Source: a bacterium
Lineage (GTDB): Bacteria > Zhuqueibacterota > QNDG01 > JAGLOF01
Assembly (NCBI GenBank): GCA_023139105.1
Contig: JAGLOF010000044.1
Coordinates: forward strand, 1 to 43,727
Direction of reading: 5' to 3'
Length of the DNA stretch: 43,727 nucleotides
Shown in pieces: positions 1-6,720 of the stretch. Made by a program: the position numbers and the translations under genes. The stretch's first letter is position 1, and every line of letters begins with the position of its first letter. The notes under the pieces were generated by a model that ran no database searches, was not told the DNA's origin, and worked only from the letters and a program-made list of their open reading frames with translations.

Positions 1-60
1 AACAACTGAAAAGTGTCGAAAACAGAACTGCATTTTTCATTGGCTCGGACCGGGCTGGGT

Positions 61-115
61 GGGGCTCCGTGTCTTCTGTGTATTCCGTGGACAAATGCTC
101 TTTCTTTTAATAACA
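61..115. repeat. Dispersed intergenic repeat, CCGTG family, copy 1
   Basis: This stretch upstream of hutI carries CTCCGTGT, then ATTCCGTGG followed by ACAAATGCTCTTTC. Nearly the same wording recurs at about 5932-5970 (ATTCCGTGGGCAAATGCTTT), and related forms occur in many other gaps of this window. It is non-coding as far as I can see. The rest of 1-247 holds no gene I recognise. Confidence 0.6.
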
Positions 116-247
116 AAGAAATGCTGAAATAAAGGCATTGAGTAATTCCGATAATTGCCATTTGGAATTCATCAACAGAACTATTAGCTTTACAACAAAT
201 GCGCAAAGTTTAATCCCGTTTTTTCAAACAATTGTGGAGCGTTATAA

Positions 248-1423
248 ATGTCAGAAATCATCATAAAAAATCCCAATGAAGTATTCGGTTGCGCAGAAGC
301 ACAATCTCTTCTTATCAAAAAAGACATCATCCATGCTACTGGCAACGTTGAATCATTAATTGCACAATCACCTGATGCAGAAATCATCGATGCTGAGGGG
401 ACTGTTATCATTCCCGGTTTTGTAGACTGTCACACACATCTTGTTTTTGCCGGATCCAGGGAAAATGAACTCTTCAAACGAGCGGCAGGAAGGCCGTATC
501 TGGAGATACTGGAAGCAGGCGGCGGCATACACAACACTGTAAAAGCCGTTCATCAAGCCACAGAAGACGAGTTGGTTGAGAATGGCCGTCATTTTTTAGA
601 CTATGCCCTAAAAATGGGGATAACCACAATAGAAATTAAATCTGGCTACGGCCTGGATTATGACAATGAATTGAAGATGCTCAAGGCCATTGCCCGGCTA
701 AAAACTGAACACGCTGTGGACATCGTCCCTACATATCTGGTTCACTCTGTACCAAAAGGTGTAGACCGCAACACATATTTGGATGAAGTCGCTGATCGCA
801 TGATCCCTGATTTCAAACAGTACGCACAGTGGTTTGATATTTTTATAGAAAAAGGTGTATTCAGCATTGAAGAGGGCGAGAGATTGATTAAAAAGGCCAA
901 GGCAGAGGGATATAAAATTGGTTTTCATACAAATCAAGTAAATGATCTGGGCGGTGTAATGCTTGCCGAGCGAATGGGTGCAACACATATTGATCATCTT
1001 GAGACACTATCTGATGCTGACGCCAACGCCATTATTAAAAATAAAGACCTCTACGCTGTTTTTCTACCAACTGCCGAAGGCCTTGTCTTCAGCGAGCATA
1101 CAGGCCGTATCGATAAATTAATGGAAATCCCTGAGCGAATAATTCTCTCTTCGGATTTTAATCCCGGCTCATCACCGGTGCTAAATCCACTTTTCGTAAT
1201 GAAGGCGGCTCTGATGCGATACAGAATATCAGACCCCCATTTACTGGTACGTAGCATGACTTCAAATCCTGCACGCATGCTGGGATTTACTGACAGAGGC
1301 GTCATTGCAGCCGGTAAAAAAGCTGACTTGCTCTTGCTGGACGTAAAAAATATAGAGCAGATACCATACTATGCATCCTTCCCGATTATCAGGCAGGTTA
1401 TTAAAAATGGGGAATTATATTAG
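248..1423 (+). CDS. hutI: Imidazolonepropionase (HutI)
   Basis: This enzyme hydrolyses 4-imidazolone-5-propanoate to N-formimino-L-glutamate, the third step of histidine degradation, in the cytoplasm. It is a metal-dependent amidohydrolase. The sequence shows the metal-binding HTH motif (H62, H64, in CHTHLVFAG), the family stretch KSGYGL, FHTNQVNDLGG and THIDHLE in the middle, and SSDFNPGSSP plus a C-terminal GKKADLLLLD strand. At 391 residues it is slightly shorter than the usual 400-420 but looks complete. The ATG is preceded by a weak GTGGAG ribosome site. No hutH, hutU or formiminotransferase gene lies beside it, so the rest of the pathway must be elsewhere if present. The family call is firm; histidine use as a nutrient is inferred. 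Confidence 0.93.
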   Translation: MSEIIIKNPNEVFGCAEAQSLLIKKDIIHATGNVESLIAQSPDAEIIDAEGTVIIPGFVDCHTHLVFAGSRENELFKRAAGRPYLEILEAGGGIHNTVKAVHQATEDELVENGRHFLDYALKMGITTIEIKSGYGLDYDNELKMLKAIARLKTEHAVDIVPTYLVHSVPKGVDRNTYLDEVADRMIPDFKQYAQWFDIFIEKGVFSIEEGERLIKKAKAEGYKIGFHTNQVNDLGGVMLAERMGATHIDHLETLSDADANAIIKNKDLYAVFLPTAEGLVFSEHTGRIDKLMEIPERIILSSDFNPGSSPVLNPLFVMKAALMRYRISDPHLLVRSMTSNPARMLGFTDRGVIAAGKKADLLLLDVKNIEQIPYYASFPIIRQVIKNGELY

Positions 1424-1691
1424 CACTACTCACCACGAGCACCAAATAAAATATTTTACAGTGGCATGTCAGCAGAATAACAATGCTGCAGTACTGTCAT
1501 TGTTTTAACAGAACTGATTTTTTTTCGCGGTTTTGAAAGAATGTAAAAAAATGAGTTTTCTTGAGGAAGAAATAAAGCCCATCTCAGCAGTTCTTCTGAA
1601 ACTGTGAAAAAAGGCTTGCAATCGTAGATGACATTTTGTAAAATATCAGTATGTTGACACATGTCAATATGATGGGACTTTAAGAAAAATG

Positions 1692-1847
1692 AGACGCGGC
1701 ATAGCATGAACTGGTGGAACTGTGAGAGGTGCTACTTAGTTTGTAACGTTATGGAGGTTTAATACGCTTTTTTTTCATGCGGCCCTCCTTTCTAGCGCAC
1801 TGTCATAATCAGTGCAGATAGATGATAATGAACGCTATGCCGCGTCT
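1692..1847 (-). repeat. 156-bp element bounded by a perfect 14-bp inverted repeat
   Basis: The arms AGACGCGGCATAGC (1692-1705) and GCTATGCCGCGTCT (1834-1847) are exact reverse complements. Reading the minus strand from the right arm, there is a perfect 6-bp hairpin (GCACTG/CAGTGC, 1797-1815), a strong AAAGGAGGG ribosome site (about 1783-1791) and a 9-codon reading frame (1749-1778). No transposase or obvious target-site duplication is seen. It could be a miniature mobile element, a structured RNA, or a leader-peptide-like unit; the sequence alone does not decide. Confidence 0.5.
1749..1778 (-). CDS. Possible 9-residue peptide MKKKRIKPP
   Basis: An ATG on the minus strand is preceded at ideal spacing by AAAGGAGGG and opens a frame of nine codons ending in TAA. 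The peptide is strongly basic (MKKKRIKPP). It lies inside the inverted-repeat element at 1692-1847. A ribosome site this strong before so short a frame may be chance, since A- and G-rich sequence is common, or may mark a leader peptide or small toxic peptide. I do not recognise a family, and no gene follows it in the same direction within a plausible attenuation distance. Confidence 0.25.
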   Translation of the reverse strand: MKKKRIKPP

Positions 1848-2071
1848 TTTATTATCTATAGCTCCATTATATAAAAACTAGAGTCTATCTGTCAAGAAAA
1901 AAATTAATAAAACACTACATATTGTGTTTGTATCCCGATTAAAAAACTTTTATTTGTGGGCGAGACTCAGAGAAAGCACTATTTTTTAAACTTTTTTCAG
2001 TTTCTGCCGTTAATAAGTAGTAGGGATAATAAGTTAGAACCTAGCAATATCCAGGTATAAGGGAGGCCGCC

Positions 2072-2602
2072 ATGGCAAGGGTGAGCGACGTGGCAAAATA
2101 CTTCCTCTGTATTATGAATCCAGAGGAAGAAGATTGTATTACAAATTTAAAATTACAAAAACTGCTGTATTTTGCGAAGGGGCATTTCCTAGCAGAGCGC
2201 GGACAGAGACTGTTTAATACTACAATAGAAGCGTGGGCCCACGGCCCAGTAGTTGGCAGTGTTTACCGAGAGTACTCAAAGTATGGTGCAAATCCAATTC
2301 CTCAACCCTTAGGCTGGGACATTGAGGAACTTTCTGACCCAGACAGAGAGCTGCTTGATCTTGTGTATGAAAAGTATAAACGCTATTCTGCATGGCAGCT
2401 TAGAGATATGACTCACAGGCATTCAATCTATAGGGATGCCTATGGACACACTGGTCAGATTGAAAATATTGATATCGAATTGTTCTTTAGGGAAAATATC
2501 GATTTCGTTGCTTTTGTGGAAGATGACTCACTAGAACAGATTGCATTAGAACGGTTAAAAACTCTGGAGTTAGAAGACTGTGTCCCTCTCTCCCAATGCT
2601 AA
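2072..2602 (+). CDS. Panacea-domain (DUF4065) antitoxin
   Basis: The 176-residue protein carries the Panacea/DUF4065 (SocA-like) domain. The early stretch TNLKLQKLLYFAKG, then IEAWAHGPVVGSVYREY and the later YSAWQLRDMTH are hallmarks of that family. Panacea proteins are known as antitoxins that neutralise many unrelated toxin folds, and the next gene, overlapping by 23 bp, encodes a RelE-like toxin, so an antitoxin role fits well. The ATG is preceded by GGGAGG at five bases' distance. A C-terminal acidic segment after the domain (from about residue 145) may be the part that contacts the toxin; that is inference. The antitoxin-first order is usual for such operons. Confidence 0.85.
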   Translation: MARVSDVAKYFLCIMNPEEEDCITNLKLQKLLYFAKGHFLAERGQRLFNTTIEAWAHGPVVGSVYREYSKYGANPIPQPLGWDIEELSDPDRELLDLVYEKYKRYSAWQLRDMTHRHSIYRDAYGHTGQIENIDIELFFRENIDFVAFVEDDSLEQIALERLKTLELEDCVPLSQC

Positions 2603-2885
2603 GCTACATGAAATAATCGTCCATAAAAGTGCACAAAAAGAATTTAAACGACTTCCTAGTTGTATAGTTAGAAAGCTAAAAGAAAAGCTATCCAATGAGG
2701 TAGCCCACGATCCATACCGCTTTAAACCTCTTTCAAATCCATACAAAGGACTATATAGACTCAAATTTAGTGCTTATCGGATTATCTATAAGATAGTTGA
2801 TGAGCATAAAATAGTCGTTGTCTTGGCCGCAAGAATCCGTAATGAGAACACCTATAAAAACATCCCTACGTACCTCCCATCCTAG
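2580..2885 (+). CDS. RelE/ParE-superfamily toxin
   Basis: This 101-residue protein has the short alpha/beta layout of RelE-type toxins: an N-terminal strand (HEIIVHKSAQKEFKRLP), two helices with a basic face (RKLKEKL), then GLYRLKFSAYRIIYKI and a last strand ending in AARIRNENTYKN. RelE relatives cleave mRNA on the ribosome, while ParE relatives poison gyrase; the sequence does not tell me which applies here. Translation probably starts at the GTG inside the end of the antitoxin gene, with GGAG ten bases upstream, so the two genes are translationally coupled. No in-frame ATG lies nearby. The partner is the Panacea protein just upstream. Confidence 0.83.
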   Translation: MSLSPNAKLHEIIVHKSAQKEFKRLPSCIVRKLKEKLSNEVAHDPYRFKPLSNPYKGLYRLKFSAYRIIYKIVDEHKIVVVLAARIRNENTYKNIPTYLPS

Positions 2886-2966
2886 TTTTTTTCTGTTTAA
2901 ATGTTATAATTTATTGTAACACATAAAAAAATAAAAACTAACAAAATTTGCGGCGGACTACAGTAC

Positions 2967-2996
2967 AATACGAAGAGTGCTAATACTCTTCGTATT
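2967..2996. terminator. Perfect 12-bp hairpin downstream of the toxin gene
   Basis: AATACGAAGAGT, a six-base loop (GCTAAT) and ACTCTTCGTATT form a perfect stem about 80 bp after the toxin stop. There is no T-run after it on the plus strand, so it may be a weak terminator, an mRNA-stabilising hairpin, or a protein-binding site. It lies just upstream of the kbl promoter. Confidence 0.35.
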
Positions 2997-3011
2997 CTTA
3001 CCCGATAACAC

Positions 3012-3040
3012 TTGACATTCATCTATGGATATTGTATCTT
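3012..3040 (+). promoter_or_regulatory. Sigma70-type promoter of kbl
   Basis: A perfect -35 box TTGACA (3012-3017) is separated by 17 bases from TATCTT (3035-3040). Transcription would begin near 3047 and leave a leader of about 200 bases before the kbl ATG. Confidence 0.65.
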
Positions 3041-3249
3041 TTCGCAATTTTATTCCGGGAAAAAGCAACGAATCCCCCCTTGCTTCGTCTTCCCTGAAAT
3101 AAAAATCATGGGGCCTGACAACGCTGCTATTCAAATCCCTTTCAGATCTAACTGATCCGAGATTGCTCCCTGTCGTTAAAAAGCTCCTGAAATAATCATT
3201 TCTTCAAACCAGTCAAATTGGCAGAAGAACATCTTGATAGAGGTAATAC

Positions 3250-4437
3250 ATGTCCAGACAAATGCTTGAAGACGTTAAAAATGAACTAACTGCCCTTGAA
3301 CAGGCAAGTCTATACAAACATGAACGCATCATCACCACCGCCCAATCTGCGGAGATCGGCACAACAAAGCGTTCAAATATTCTCAACTTTTGTGCAAATA
3401 ACTATCTGGGGCTGGCCAACCACCCTGAAGTCATATTGGCTGCCCAGGAGACAATGGACAGCTGGGGTTACGGGCTTTCATCAGTACGATTCATCTGTGG
3501 TACGCAGGAGATCCATAAAATTCTTGAGGCGCGGGTCTCTGAATTTCTTCAAACAGATGACACCATTCTATATGCGGCATGTTTTGATGCCAATGGAGGC
3601 ATATTCGAGCCTTTTATGCATAAAGAATCTGCCATAATTACAGATGCCCTGAACCATGCATCAATTATAGATGGAGTCAGATTAACCAAGGCCCAGCGTT
3701 TCATATACAACCACTCTGACATGGAAGATCTTGAAGATGCATTGCGTCAATCGGAACGCTGTAAATATCGACTTATTGTGACAGACGGTGTCTTCTCTAT
3801 GGACGGCGACATTGCCAAACTCGATCAAATCTGTGACCTTGCAGACAAATACGACGCCCTTATCATGGTTGATGATTCGCATGCAACCGGAGTTATCGGT
3901 CAAACAGGACGCGGATCAATAGAGCACTGCGGCGTTATGGGCCGGGTAGATTTTGTGACTACTACTTTTGGCAAAGCCCTGGGTGGTGCCTCAGGAGGCT
4001 GCATTACAGGAAGACAGCCATATATTGACTGGCTGCGTAACAAAAGCCGTCCATACCTATTTAGCAATACGCTTGCACCTGCAGTAGTTGGAGGCACTAT
4101 CAAGGTTCTGGATATGATATCCCAAGACAATGAGCTCTTTGAGAAACTGCGGTCCAATACTACTCTATTTAGAGATTCAATGACATCAGCCGGTTTTGAT
4201 ATCAAAGCAGGTGTGCACCCGATTGTACCAATTATGCTGCACGACGACAAGTTGGCCATTCAAATGGCGGAACTCCTTCTTGATGAAGGTATTTATGTCA
4301 TTGGTTTCACTTTCCCCGTAGTTCCCAAGGGCCAGGCTCGCATCCGTACGCAAATTTCTGCCGGACATGAGATCCATCACATAGAAAAAGCAGTTGAGGC
4401 ATTTACAAAAGTAGGCAGGGAACTTGGTGTGATTTAA
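3250..4437 (+). CDS. kbl: Glycine C-acetyltransferase (2-amino-3-ketobutyrate CoA ligase)
   Basis: This PLP enzyme joins acetyl-CoA and glycine, or in reverse cleaves 2-amino-3-ketobutyrate with CoA, in threonine breakdown to glycine. The 395 residues match the E. coli Kbl pattern throughout: NFCANNYLGLANHP near residue 52, SSVRFICGTQ, DALNHASIIDGVRL, ATDGVFSMDG-like TDGVFSMDGD, VDDSHATG and the cofactor lysine K242 in TTFGKALGGASGG. The fit is much closer to Kbl than to the related 5-aminolevulinate or 8-amino-7-oxononanoate synthases. Length is normal. The ATG has AGAGGT upstream. Threonine dehydrogenase (tdh), its usual partner, is not adjacent, so substrate supply must come from elsewhere. 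It has its own promoter and long leader. Confidence 0.93.
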   Translation: MSRQMLEDVKNELTALEQASLYKHERIITTAQSAEIGTTKRSNILNFCANNYLGLANHPEVILAAQETMDSWGYGLSSVRFICGTQEIHKILEARVSEFLQTDDTILYAACFDANGGIFEPFMHKESAIITDALNHASIIDGVRLTKAQRFIYNHSDMEDLEDALRQSERCKYRLIVTDGVFSMDGDIAKLDQICDLADKYDALIMVDDSHATGVIGQTGRGSIEHCGVMGRVDFVTTTFGKALGGASGGCITGRQPYIDWLRNKSRPYLFSNTLAPAVVGGTIKVLDMISQDNELFEKLRSNTTLFRDSMTSAGFDIKAGVHPIVPIMLHDDKLAIQMAELLLDEGIYVIGFTFPVVPKGQARIRTQISAGHEIHHIEKAVEAFTKVGRELGVI

Positions 4438-5099
4438 TTCTTTACAAATTGAATAAATTTACTAAATATTTTTGCTCACCATTCTATCAAACTACAGTAA
4501 AAAAATTGGTTCTATATCGAATCAAGCGGGGAAATTGTAAGTACGGCCACTGATTGACACTGATGAAACACGAAAAAAATGAGTTTAATATATGAAAAAC
4601 TAACAGTGCCATAAAACTGAATTAGAGCCACCTATTAAAATACAATTTCAAACATATTGTTTATTAAATCTGTGAGTATCCGTGTTAATCAGTGGCAAAT
4701 TTATTTTCTATTGGTTTCAGTAACACACACGATTCAACATGTATCCGGAATTCGAAATTTGTATTTTGGAATTTGTGCTTTGTGTTTTAGTATCTTGTAT
4801 TTTGGGATTTGTGTTTTGTATTTTGAAATGTAACTCTTATTAAAAAGGGTAATCACACAGATCCATAACGGATAAACCGCCTGCGGAAACAATGGCGATT
4901 TGAGGAAATAATAAATTATATGAAGGAGTTCTAAAAATCAAGCCAATGAAGGACACACCACAAAGATGCATTAACATACTTGAACGAAAAAGACATTTCA
5001 AGCACCTTGGTTTACCAGACCTTTCCTCATTGCCTCTCATGTTCCATTAAAATGGAGTACAAATATATCAGAAAACTTGAAGGAGTGCAAGATAAATTT
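4438..5099. other. 662-bp non-coding gap rich in dispersed repeats
   Basis: Two kinds of repeats are visible. One is the GTG-rich type: CACTGATTGACACTGATG near 4548 and ATCCGTGTTAATCAGTGGC near 4678, which are roughly complementary to each other. The other is a run of ATTTGTGTTTTG-like units at 4757-4828. Between 4840 and 5099 I see no convincing gene; the longest frames there are short, lack a ribosome site and match nothing I know. Confidence 0.5.
4757..4828. repeat. Imperfect tandem TTTGTGTTTTG-type repeats
   Basis: Units resembling ATTTGTATTTTGGA, ATTTGTGCTTTG, TGTTTTAGTATC and TTGTATTTTGGG follow each other with small changes. The run uses almost only T and G on this strand, with few C. 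It looks like a low-complexity repeat expanded by slippage and not a coding region. Confidence 0.5.
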
Positions 5100-5636
5100 T
5101 TATTTTTCTTGCCAACATGCCCATAACTCCAACGCAGCCACATTAGAGGGAAAAGCCAAATCTTCAGGGACGACCCTATCGGGCGCTAGCAATACGACTT
5201 CAGAGATTTCTCTTTTATCCAGAACCGAAGGCATCTCCATCAATTCTGCATGAAAGATTATATCGCAAGTTGGATATACCATGCCACCCCAAACGTAATA
5301 ATTGGGAGCTGTGCCGAGATATTTCAATATCCCCAAATCGAAACCCATCTCCTCTTTAATCTCCCGGCGCATAGCCTCCGCTGCTGTTTCATTGGGATCA
5401 ACGAAACCGCCGGGCAAATCCAGCTTGCCCCTGGCAGGGTCGTGAGCACGCCGGGCAAATAGTATCCGATCCTCCAGCGTCAACACCCCCATCACTGCCG
5501 CGGCAGCGTTATGATAAAAAACGAATCCGCAGGAGGCGCAGGTGAAGGACTTGAAATTATCGTAAACGAAGGATTCTGCACCACATTTGGGACAGAAGCG
5601 AAGCATCTGATGTTGATTCCCTGTATTATCAGTCAT
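5100..5636 (-). CDS. Zinc-ribbon NUDIX hydrolase
   Basis: This 178-residue protein begins with a zinc ribbon (C15, C18, C33, C36 in CPKCG...CASCG) followed by a NUDIX domain. The NUDIX box at residues 77-99 fits the consensus exactly: G77, E83, R91, E92, E95, E96, G98. Such enzymes hydrolyse nucleoside diphosphates linked to another group; zinc-ribbon forms include NADH pyrophosphatase relatives, but this protein lacks the large N-terminal region of NudC and the SQPWPFPxS motif. The substrate is therefore open: nucleotide sugars, oxidised nucleotides or ADP-ribose are all possible. AAGGT seven bases before the ATG supports the start. It stands alone between two repeat-filled gaps. Confidence 0.88.
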   Translation of the reverse strand: MTDNTGNQHQMLRFCPKCGAESFVYDNFKSFTCASCGFVFYHNAAAAVMGVLTLEDRILFARRAHDPARGKLDLPGGFVDPNETAAEAMRREIKEEMGFDLGILKYLGTAPNYYVWGGMVYPTCDIIFHAELMEMPSVLDKREISEVVLLAPDRVVPEDLAFPSNVAALELWACWQEK

Positions 5637-5810
5637 AATTTTACCTTATCGGATGTGATTTTTTAGATTTTCCAAGGAGTTCTTACTTCGATATTCGAAA
5701 TTGGACATTGGATATTCATTATTCATAAGCACTGTTATTGCTCCGGCGATAAAACACCTTGCATAAATGTTGATATTTCATGGAACAGCAATGTCGCTTG
5801 TCTTATTGCC

Positions 5811-5885
5811 GGATTAACAGGATCTACAGGATTTTAAAAACTCTACACTGAGTGAATATAATATACGTTGTTATCCTGTTAATCC
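5811..5885. repeat. Inverted repeat of AACAGGAT-type units
   Basis: GGATTAACAGGAT (5811-5823) is exactly reversed and complemented by ATCCTGTTAATCC (5873-5885). Both arms extend with more CAGGAT or ATCCTG copies (CTACAGGATTT; TGTGATCCTGTCC). It could form a hairpin in RNA, or be two oppositely inserted copies of the same short intergenic repeat. Confidence 0.55.
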
Positions 5886-5931
5886 TGTGATCCTGTCCTG
5901 CTCTTTTTTTTTATCATAGGGCAGGGCCGGG

Positions 5932-5995
5932 AAGCTCCGTGTATTCCGTGGGCAAATGCTTTTTCTTTTCAGTTCTCCCGGGTATTCTGTGGATT
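5932..5995. repeat. Dispersed intergenic repeat, CCGTG family, copy near the copy-1 type
   Basis: GCTCCGTGTATTCCGTGG followed by GCAAATGCTTTTTCTTTTC is almost identical to the stretch at 61-115 near the window start, and is followed by a further ATTCTGTGGA unit. The two copies are 5.9 kb apart and share wording on both sides of the CCGTGG core, which supports a real repeat family. Confidence 0.6.
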
Positions 5996-6103
5996 TTTAA
6001 TTCCACACAATTGCCGGAAGAGCCAAAAAAATAATACCCGATATTATTTAAATTACAAATTAATTTCACCAGATCCGCACAGCCATGTAAATTTAAACTT
6101 TAT

Positions 6104-6550
6104 TTATTCTTTTATGCTCTCACAATAAGCCTTGAATCGTTCATAACGCTGTTTTTCCATCACCAGGCTACCGATGCTCAAAGAGAAGGCCCCAAATCCA
6201 ATACTTTTAATTTTATCATACACTCCCGACTCAACCGACGGCCAGAAAAGCGGCACCAGGAAAAAGAAAATCCCCAGCAAAAAAGCGAGACATGCAAATG
6301 ACGATGAAAAGATAAGCTGAGCCTTAAAAGAACGTGGCTTTGAGTAGGCCTTGATCTCTGATTTTGTGAAGTCCTGCTCCGCCTTCAGACCATCCAGGGT
6401 CAACCCCATGCCAAAAAAAAACAGACCCAGACCAATATTTTCAATGCAGTTCTGCGAGCGATTAACAAGCTCCGGTAAAGCCATCACACCACCAACCAGG
6501 AACATAGGATACTTGAGATAACTTGCATAGTGAAACCATCGTATGACCAT
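6104..6550 (-). CDS. Small integral membrane protein of unknown function
   Basis: The 148-residue product has about four hydrophobic segments (roughly residues 13-27, 39-54, 78-100 and 115-132), with a charged stretch (residues 56-76) between the second and third and a charged C-terminal tail. I do not recognise the family. A GAGG stretch lies about eleven bases before the ATG, which is a loose fit. It sits alone between repeat-filled gaps, and is coded on the same strand as the downstream AsnB-like operon but not joined to it. Base use is like that of its neighbours. Confidence 0.6.
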   Translation of the reverse strand: MVIRWFHYASYLKYPMFLVGGVMALPELVNRSQNCIENIGLGLFFFGMGLTLDGLKAEQDFTKSEIKAYSKPRSFKAQLIFSSSFACLAFLLGIFFFLVPLFWPSVESGVYDKIKSIGFGAFSLSIGSLVMEKQRYERFKAYCESIKE

Positions 6551-6674
6551 AATCCGTAGTCCTCATAAATATTCTGTCAATTTTACTTCCCGTAAATGCC
6601 GATCGCCCCTGCACTCTTTTCCCATCCGCCCTCATCCAAACAATCCGTGTCCCATTAGAGGCAGAGCAGGGAAA

Positions 6675-6720
6675 TTTTTACTTTTTACTTTTTACTTTCT
6701 CTTTTTTCTTTCAAGTCTTC
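6675..6720. repeat. TTTTTACTT tandem repeats
   Basis: TTTTTACTTTTTACTTTTTACTT follows a partial CCGTG-family repeat (about 6645-6670, with CCGTGTCCCATTAGAGGCAG). Similar T-rich units are found at 23177-23213 and 24657-24718, always close to CCGTG-type repeats or between genes. Confidence 0.5.

Larger units (their letters stand above)
1424..2071. other. 648-bp non-coding gap between hutI and the toxin-antitoxin pair
   Basis: No gene longer than a few codons is convincing here. The gap contains a 14-bp palindrome-like site (TTGACA-CA-TGTCAA, 1654-1667), an inverted-repeat-bounded 156-bp element (1692-1847, listed separately) and an AT-rich stretch before the Panacea gene. On the minus strand TTGACA (1662-1667) stands 16 bp from TATTTT, which could be a promoter reading leftward toward the 3' end of hutI, antisense to it. 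Confidence 0.5.
2886..3249. other. 364-bp gap: hairpin, promoter and leader of kbl
   Basis: The gap holds a perfect 12-bp hairpin (2967-2996), a sigma70-type promoter (3012-3040) and a leader of about 200 bases before kbl. In the leader a GGGAA...TTCCC pair (about 3057-3096) encloses AGCAA...TTGCT, so a folded 5' RNA is possible. I do not recognise a known riboswitch class. Confidence 0.45.
5637..6103. other. 467-bp non-coding gap with inverted and dispersed repeats
   Basis: No gene is seen. The gap holds a perfect 13-bp inverted repeat (5811-5823 and 5873-5885) whose arms continue imperfectly, and a CCGTG-family repeat at about 5932-5995. Flanking AT-rich sequence near 5690-5720 contains alternating ATATTC/GGATATT wording of the same low-complexity kind as other gaps. 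Confidence 0.5.

Noticed and set aside
248-1423. A histidine-use (hut) operon
   Set aside because: Only hutI is present; no other hut gene is within the window.
1456-1707. 83-codon minus-strand frame in the gap after hutI
   Set aside because: It starts inside the inverted-repeat arm with no ribosome site, has low-complexity Phe/Ser/Leu content and matches no family I know.
4840-5040. 66-codon minus-strand frame before the NUDIX gene
   Set aside because: No ribosome site, no recognised domain, and it lies in a gap full of repeats.
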